From assembly GCA_963817335.1 (NCBI GenBank), contig CAWFNX010000005.1:372001-436000 (forward strand): 64,000 nucleotides of DNA, in the 5' to 3' direction. The DNA comes from AV40 sp963817335 (lineage in GTDB: Bacteria; Verrucomicrobiota; Verrucomicrobiia; Chthoniobacterales; UBA10450). The position numbers were made by a program, and so were the translations under genes. Positions 60,547-64,000 of this stretch are shown here, one piece after another. The notes beneath the pieces were generated by a model. The model saw only the letters and a list, made by a program, of their open reading frames with translations, did no database searches and had not been told where the DNA came from. The first letter of the stretch is position 1; every line of letters starts with the position of its first letter.

Positions 60547-62028
60547 CTATTTCTGAGGACCGCCCGTATGGCAATCGGTGCAGGAAAATTCAGTGTAAGG
60601 AGCATCGATATGCACGAAGTCGAGCCCCTGGGCATTGATTTGCTTCATCCCTTCGGGATCGCCTTGCGCGAGAATTAGATGGCATGATTTGCAATCGCTC
60701 GCTTTGATCGACATTTTTCCATCTGCCGCAGTGTGTTTGCCGTCGTGACAACGGAAACAGCCGTTCCAACTCTTGTGTCCGACAAAGTCGGGATGCGTTC
60801 GCCAATCCAGCTTCACCTCCGGGAAAAAGTTTTCGCGATAGATTGACTGAGCGACTTCGATGATTCGATTTGCCTGGCCGGGATCGGGGTAATCCTTCCG
60901 CAACGCGATGGCGATTCCCTGTTCAGCTTCGGCCCTTGTCTTGTACGGCTGGGTTAGCGCGGTCACAACCTTGGATTTGACCCAGGGAATGCTGGCATCG
61001 AGTCGGTTGGTCATAAGGGCGAGATCGACCGCATCGTTCGGTGTGTGCACTTTATGCGCCGGGCGGCTGTGGCAATCCATGCAATCCATCCGGTGAATCT
61101 CATACTTCGCCAGATCCTCCTTGAAATCGGGATCGCGATATTCGGTGACAACGCCCTGGGGGTTGGTCATGCGCACCCATGGAATCGACATTCGCTGATC
61201 ATCGGTCGCGATGTATTCGATTTTGTTGGCGATGTTCATGTGCCAATGAATGCCGCCGGGCGGACCGTTGGATGGGTCGCCGCCGCCGACGTTAAGCAGC
61301 AGCCGCACTGCGAACGGTGTGTTCTTTTCGTCGGAGAGAAAATGTTGAAACGTGCGATCGACATTGCCGACATATTTCGATGGCCAGTGACATTGTTCGC
61401 AGATGGCTTGGGGAGGGCGGGGATTCGCTGCGGTGACATGAATCGGCCGGTCAAAGTCATTGCGGAAGGTATGATAAAGCTGTTTCACACCGTTGACTTT
61501 GGTTTTGAAATACGCGGCCGCCCCCGGCCCAACGTGACAGGCAACGCATTCTACTTTCGCGTGGGCGGTGTGTTGGGCAGCGACGAATTGCGGCTCCATC
61601 GGAAGGTGACAAGCTTTGCCACAGAACTGGACAGACTCGGTCAGTTGATACGTTTGGTAGCTACCGAGCGCGGTGACAAACAAGAACAGCACTGCAAAAC
61701 CGCCGAACATCCAGAGAAACTTTCGATCGCGCGATCGGGACAGATCAATCTTGAGGACAAGGGGCTCGGCCGCCTTAAGGGCACGGCGATTTCTTCGCCA
61801 CTGCAGAACCGCGCCGATTAACGCGACAAAAACGCCGAGGATGAAAAACCCCGGTGCAAGCACATAAGCAAGAATGCCGACGTAGGGATTTCGGTGCCCC
61901 GCGAATTGGTCGATCGCAACCAGCAGACAGAACGAGAAAAGCGCGCTGACGGCGAGCAACAGCCCGAACCAGCTGATCCAGTTGCGAAATGGATGCTTGC
62001 GGGCGGTGGGATTGGCGGCCTCGGCCAT
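60547..62028 (-). CDS. Membrane heptaheme cytochrome c, NapC/NrfH-like
   Basis: The 493-residue protein has three N-terminal membrane helices (about 16-40, 47-77, 103-126) and a periplasmic part with seven heme sites: one unusual CX3CH (CGKACH) and six CxxCH (CVACH, CEQCH, CMDCH, CFRCH, CKSCH, CTDCH). The helix-to-cytochrome order recalls NapC/NirT quinol dehydrogenases, but the three helices and CX3CH set it apart. It lies upstream of the lipoprotein gene by 10 bases. Confidence 0.8.
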   Translation of the reverse strand: MAEAANPTARKHPFRNWISWFGLLLAVSALFSFCLLVAIDQFAGHRNPYVGILAYVLAPGFFILGVFVALIGAVLQWRRNRRALKAAEPLVLKIDLSRSRDRKFLWMFGGFAVLFLFVTALGSYQTYQLTESVQFCGKACHLPMEPQFVAAQHTAHAKVECVACHVGPGAAAYFKTKVNGVKQLYHTFRNDFDRPIHVTAANPRPPQAICEQCHWPSKYVGNVDRTFQHFLSDEKNTPFAVRLLLNVGGGDPSNGPPGGIHWHMNIANKIEYIATDDQRMSIPWVRMTNPQGVVTEYRDPDFKEDLAKYEIHRMDCMDCHSRPAHKVHTPNDAVDLALMTNRLDASIPWVKSKVVTALTQPYKTRAEAEQGIAIALRKDYPDPGQANRIIEVAQSIYRENFFPEVKLDWRTHPDFVGHKSWNGCFRCHDGKHTAADGKMSIKASDCKSCHLILAQGDPEGMKQINAQGLDFVHIDAPYTEFSCTDCHTGGPQK

Positions 62029-62107
62029 CGGTCAGATTTCTATACGATTTTCGATTCCAAGTCGAAGATCGATATCTGCGCCGACCGATATTCGATTTAG
62101 TCTTCCC

Positions 62108-62413
62108 CTACTTCTTTAACGAACGGACGTATGCTACCAGCGCTTTGACGTCGGCGTCGGAAAGTTTGCTTCCAAAACCCTTCATCTTGTCTTTGCCATT
62201 TTTAATCGCGTTCGTAGCCTCGGCGTCGCTGAAGCTCTGGTCTTTGGTGTAGTCTTTCACTCCGAGCTTCTTTCCCATCATGGTGTTGCCGCTTCCGTCC
62301 TTACCGTGGCAGGAGGCGCAGTTTGCCGCCCAAGTGGCACCCGCGTCTGCGGCGGCGGCGATTCCCGCGGAGCTGATGATGGTTGCGAGTAATAAAGAGA
62401 TTTTTCGTTTCAT
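62108..62413 (-). CDS. Small monoheme cytochrome c (paralogue 2)
   Basis: The 101-residue periplasmic cytochrome has a signal peptide ending near residue 21, one CASCH heme site and a likely axial Met in MKGFGSKLSD. It is a close paralogue of the gene 38 bases upstream. It may shuttle electrons between the bc part and the oxidase. Confidence 0.9.
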   Translation of the reverse strand: MKRKISLLLATIISSAGIAAAADAGATWAANCASCHGKDGSGNTMMGKKLGVKDYTKDQSFSDAEATNAIKNGKDKMKGFGSKLSDADVKALVAYVRSLKK

Positions 62414-62451
62414 AGAGCTGTTCCTTTTTCTGGTTCGACGCGCGTTGGTTT

Positions 62452-62781
62452 TTATTTCTTCAAAGTCCGAACATAAGCGACCAGCGCCTTAATGTCGTCG
62501 TCAGACAGCTTGCCGCCAAAAGCTTTCATTGCGGTTTTGCCATTCTGCTTCACCCCGTCTTTTATCGCAGTGGCTGCCTGCGCGTCGGTGAAGGAGCCCT
62601 GCTTCTTCGAATCGGTCAGATCCATCGCTCCGAGCGTTTTCCCCATCTTGGTGTCGCCATTTCCGGTTGCTCCGTGGCAAGGCGTGCAGTTTGCGGCCCA
62701 CAAAGCCTTTGCGTCCGCCGCGCGACCGGAAATTGCGGATGCAACAAGCAAAGTGACGATAAGTGAAACGATTGTTTTCAT
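62452..62781 (-). CDS. Small monoheme cytochrome c (paralogue 1)
   Basis: The 109-residue periplasmic cytochrome has a signal peptide, the heme site CTPCH and a likely axial Met in MKAFGGKLSD. Its C-terminal half (KLSDDDIKALVAYVRTLKK) closely matches the downstream paralogue, so the pair arose by tandem duplication. ATG at 62781 gives a normal signal peptide. Confidence 0.9.
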   Translation of the reverse strand: MKTIVSLIVTLLVASAISGRAADAKALWAANCTPCHGATGNGDTKMGKTLGAMDLTDSKKQGSFTDAQAATAIKDGVKQNGKTAMKAFGGKLSDDDIKALVAYVRTLKK

Positions 62782-62818
62782 AAGATAATCCTCTCTGAAC
62801 AACTATTCTCTACCAAAC

Positions 62819-64000
62819 CTAGAAACGATATTGAAGCGCGGAAAAAATCGAATGTGCGGTGTAGTTGTTATGACCACCGAACAATTCGTCCCGGTAATCA
62901 AAGAACCGATATTGCAGGGTCAGGCGAATTTGTTTGGTGAACTGCCGGCTGGCAGTGGCTCCGACGGTGTGCTCGGTCGCGCCCAGTCCGTAAGGCATTG
63001 AGACTCGGCTGTTCTTAAAATGATCGTTCGCGCAATAGAAGGTGTAATCGGCCCGCAAATCGGTGAATTCGTCGAGGACGTAACCGCTCGCTCCCGTCAC
63101 CGTCCAGTAGTCGTTTCGAAAATCGACAACCGTCGGGCTGTTGTAGGGTGTGACGCCAGTAGCGATCAGATTAATTTTGCTTGCCGGGGTTTCGGTTTGA
63201 TTGAAGACATACTCACCGACCGCCTGCAGATAAAAACGCGGGCACGGACTCCACGTCGCGCTCTCGCTAACGACGTGATTGGTGATCAGCCCGGTCATTT
63301 CTTCGTTCAAGATCGTGTTGCTCGGGAGTGGGAACGGGGATGTCGGTGAAATGGCCCATTTCCCCGAAACCTCAGTTTGCATGAAGTCGTAACGCGTGAC
63401 CAGGGAAAGGGTGCCGAGTATCTCCGGAAGCTTCGGTCGGGCCGTGACTCGGACATTGGCATCGTTGGTGGTCCAATCCTGTCCAATCAATCGCTGATTT
63501 CTTTCTGAGCCGGCAACGGGCGGTGCTAAGAGCTCGGTGTGGAAATCGTTATCGTAGTCGGCCTCTCTATAATAGTACTGGGCAGCCAGGTTCAGGCGAG
63601 CCATCGGGTACCAGGTCGCGCCGGCGGTGTACTTTTGATCGAAGAAATGGGTGTCCTTGTTTAGCTGGCCCTGATCCGATTGAACTGGCCTGCCGCCCAC
63701 AAGAGTTCCGGAAACTTCATGCTCACGGACATCGCCCCAGGCCTGTTCCAATTCCGCCTCGGTATAAAACAACCAGTTCTGAAAATGCTTGTATCTCAGC
63801 TCCAGGCGTTCCGCCGTTTCGTTTGTATCCTCAGACGTGTCGGCCGCTTTCGGGATTGCAGCAGTGTAGTGAGTCGGGGGCGGCGCGGTAGCAGTGTTGG
63901 CGTCCAGAAACGTCGATGAGCTGTCGATGTTCTCATGGGTGTAACGAAAACCAAGCAGCGCTTCCAAATCCTTCAATGGCATCCAGAACAGGTTCGAATT
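62819..64000 (-). CDS. Outer-membrane beta-barrel protein, 5' end outside window
   Basis: The frame is open to the right edge (six residues read NSNLFW before an internal Met at 63982), so at least 393 residues are present and the start is missing. Alternating hydrophobic patterns, aromatic girdle residues and a C-terminal Phe (SALQYRF) point to a beta-barrel of the outer membrane. The layout loosely recalls MtrB/PioB-type porins next to cytochromes, but no firm family match is made. It lies upstream of the cytochrome genes on the same strand. Confidence 0.7.
   Translation of the reverse strand, partial: NSNLFWMPLKDLEALLGFRYTHENIDSSSTFLDANTATAPPPTHYTAAIPKAADTSEDTNETAERLELRYKHFQNWLFYTEAELEQAWGDVREHEVSGTLVGGRPVQSDQGQLNKDTHFFDQKYTAGATWYPMARLNLAAQYYYREADYDNDFHTELLAPPVAGSERNQRLIGQDWTTNDANVRVTARPKLPEILGTLSLVTRYDFMQTEVSGKWAISPTSPFPLPSNTILNEEMTGLITNHVVSESATWSPCPRFYLQAVGEYVFNQTETPASKINLIATGVTPYNSPTVVDFRNDYWTVTGASGYVLDEFTDLRADYTFYCANDHFKNSRVSMPYGLGATEHTVGATASRQFTKQIRLTLQYRFFDYRDELFGGHNNYTAHSIFSALQYRF

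Overview
The window is one contiguous piece of a GC-rich bacterial chromosome. Gene content suggests a member of the Verrucomicrobia, perhaps a soil Spartobacteria/Chthoniobacterales-like lineage. The grounds are a GTP-type PEP carboxykinase, a double-length tandem UvrA, an ECF sigma factor beside a PEGA/FGE-sulfatase Ser/Thr kinase, a Pro-Thr-tailed sialidase-like exoprotein, and abundant short palindromic repeats. This assignment is inference from gene content; no rRNA is present. No transposase, integrase, phage gene or CRISPR array was seen.

Positions 1-31153 are mostly housekeeping: the 3' part of pckG, tandem uvrA, lgt, an ExbB/ExbD/TonB set, an ATP-dependent DNA ligase with a conserved partner, a divergent HxlR regulator and HtrA-like protease, purD, an S41-like protein, rnc, thiD, a ferredoxin, a TSUP transporter with a double universal stress protein, trpC, tRNA-Thr(CGT), a BNR-repeat exoprotein, gatC-gatA, an RlmI-type methyltransferase, purC, mdh and malQ. 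Positions 31281-48183 hold a PcrA/UvrD helicase, a pbpC/alpha-2-macroglobulin pair, the ECF sigma/kinase pair, a Nudix hydrolase, a peptidoglycan-binding-like exoprotein, a cNMP-binding protein and a YbdK-type ligase.

Positions 48136-63982 are a dense minus-strand respiratory cluster. In transcription order it encodes an outer-membrane barrel (cut by the window edge), two tandem monoheme cytochromes c, a membrane heptaheme cytochrome, a duplicated-domain lipoprotein, ResB and CcsA for System II cytochrome c maturation, a GltD-like flavoprotein, a Rieske protein, a b6-type cytochrome b, a nonaheme cytochrome c, and a B-type oxidase (subunit IIa, subunit II fused to cytochrome c, subunit I) with a Sco chaperone. 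Several genes overlap by ATGA. The layout predicts a quinol-to-oxygen chain in which multiheme cytochrome c replaces cytochrome c1.

The most unusual feature is a set of short palindromic elements. The clearest copies have a closing stem, usually TGTAG...CTACA-like, around two hairpins with 3-nt loops. They occur between genes, where they supply stop codons for one or both flanking genes, and also in frame inside coding sequences: four inserts in uvrA, all in or just after its first half, one in rlmI and one in pbpC. Not all of these belong to one family. This recalls the protein-coding palindromic elements of Rickettsia.
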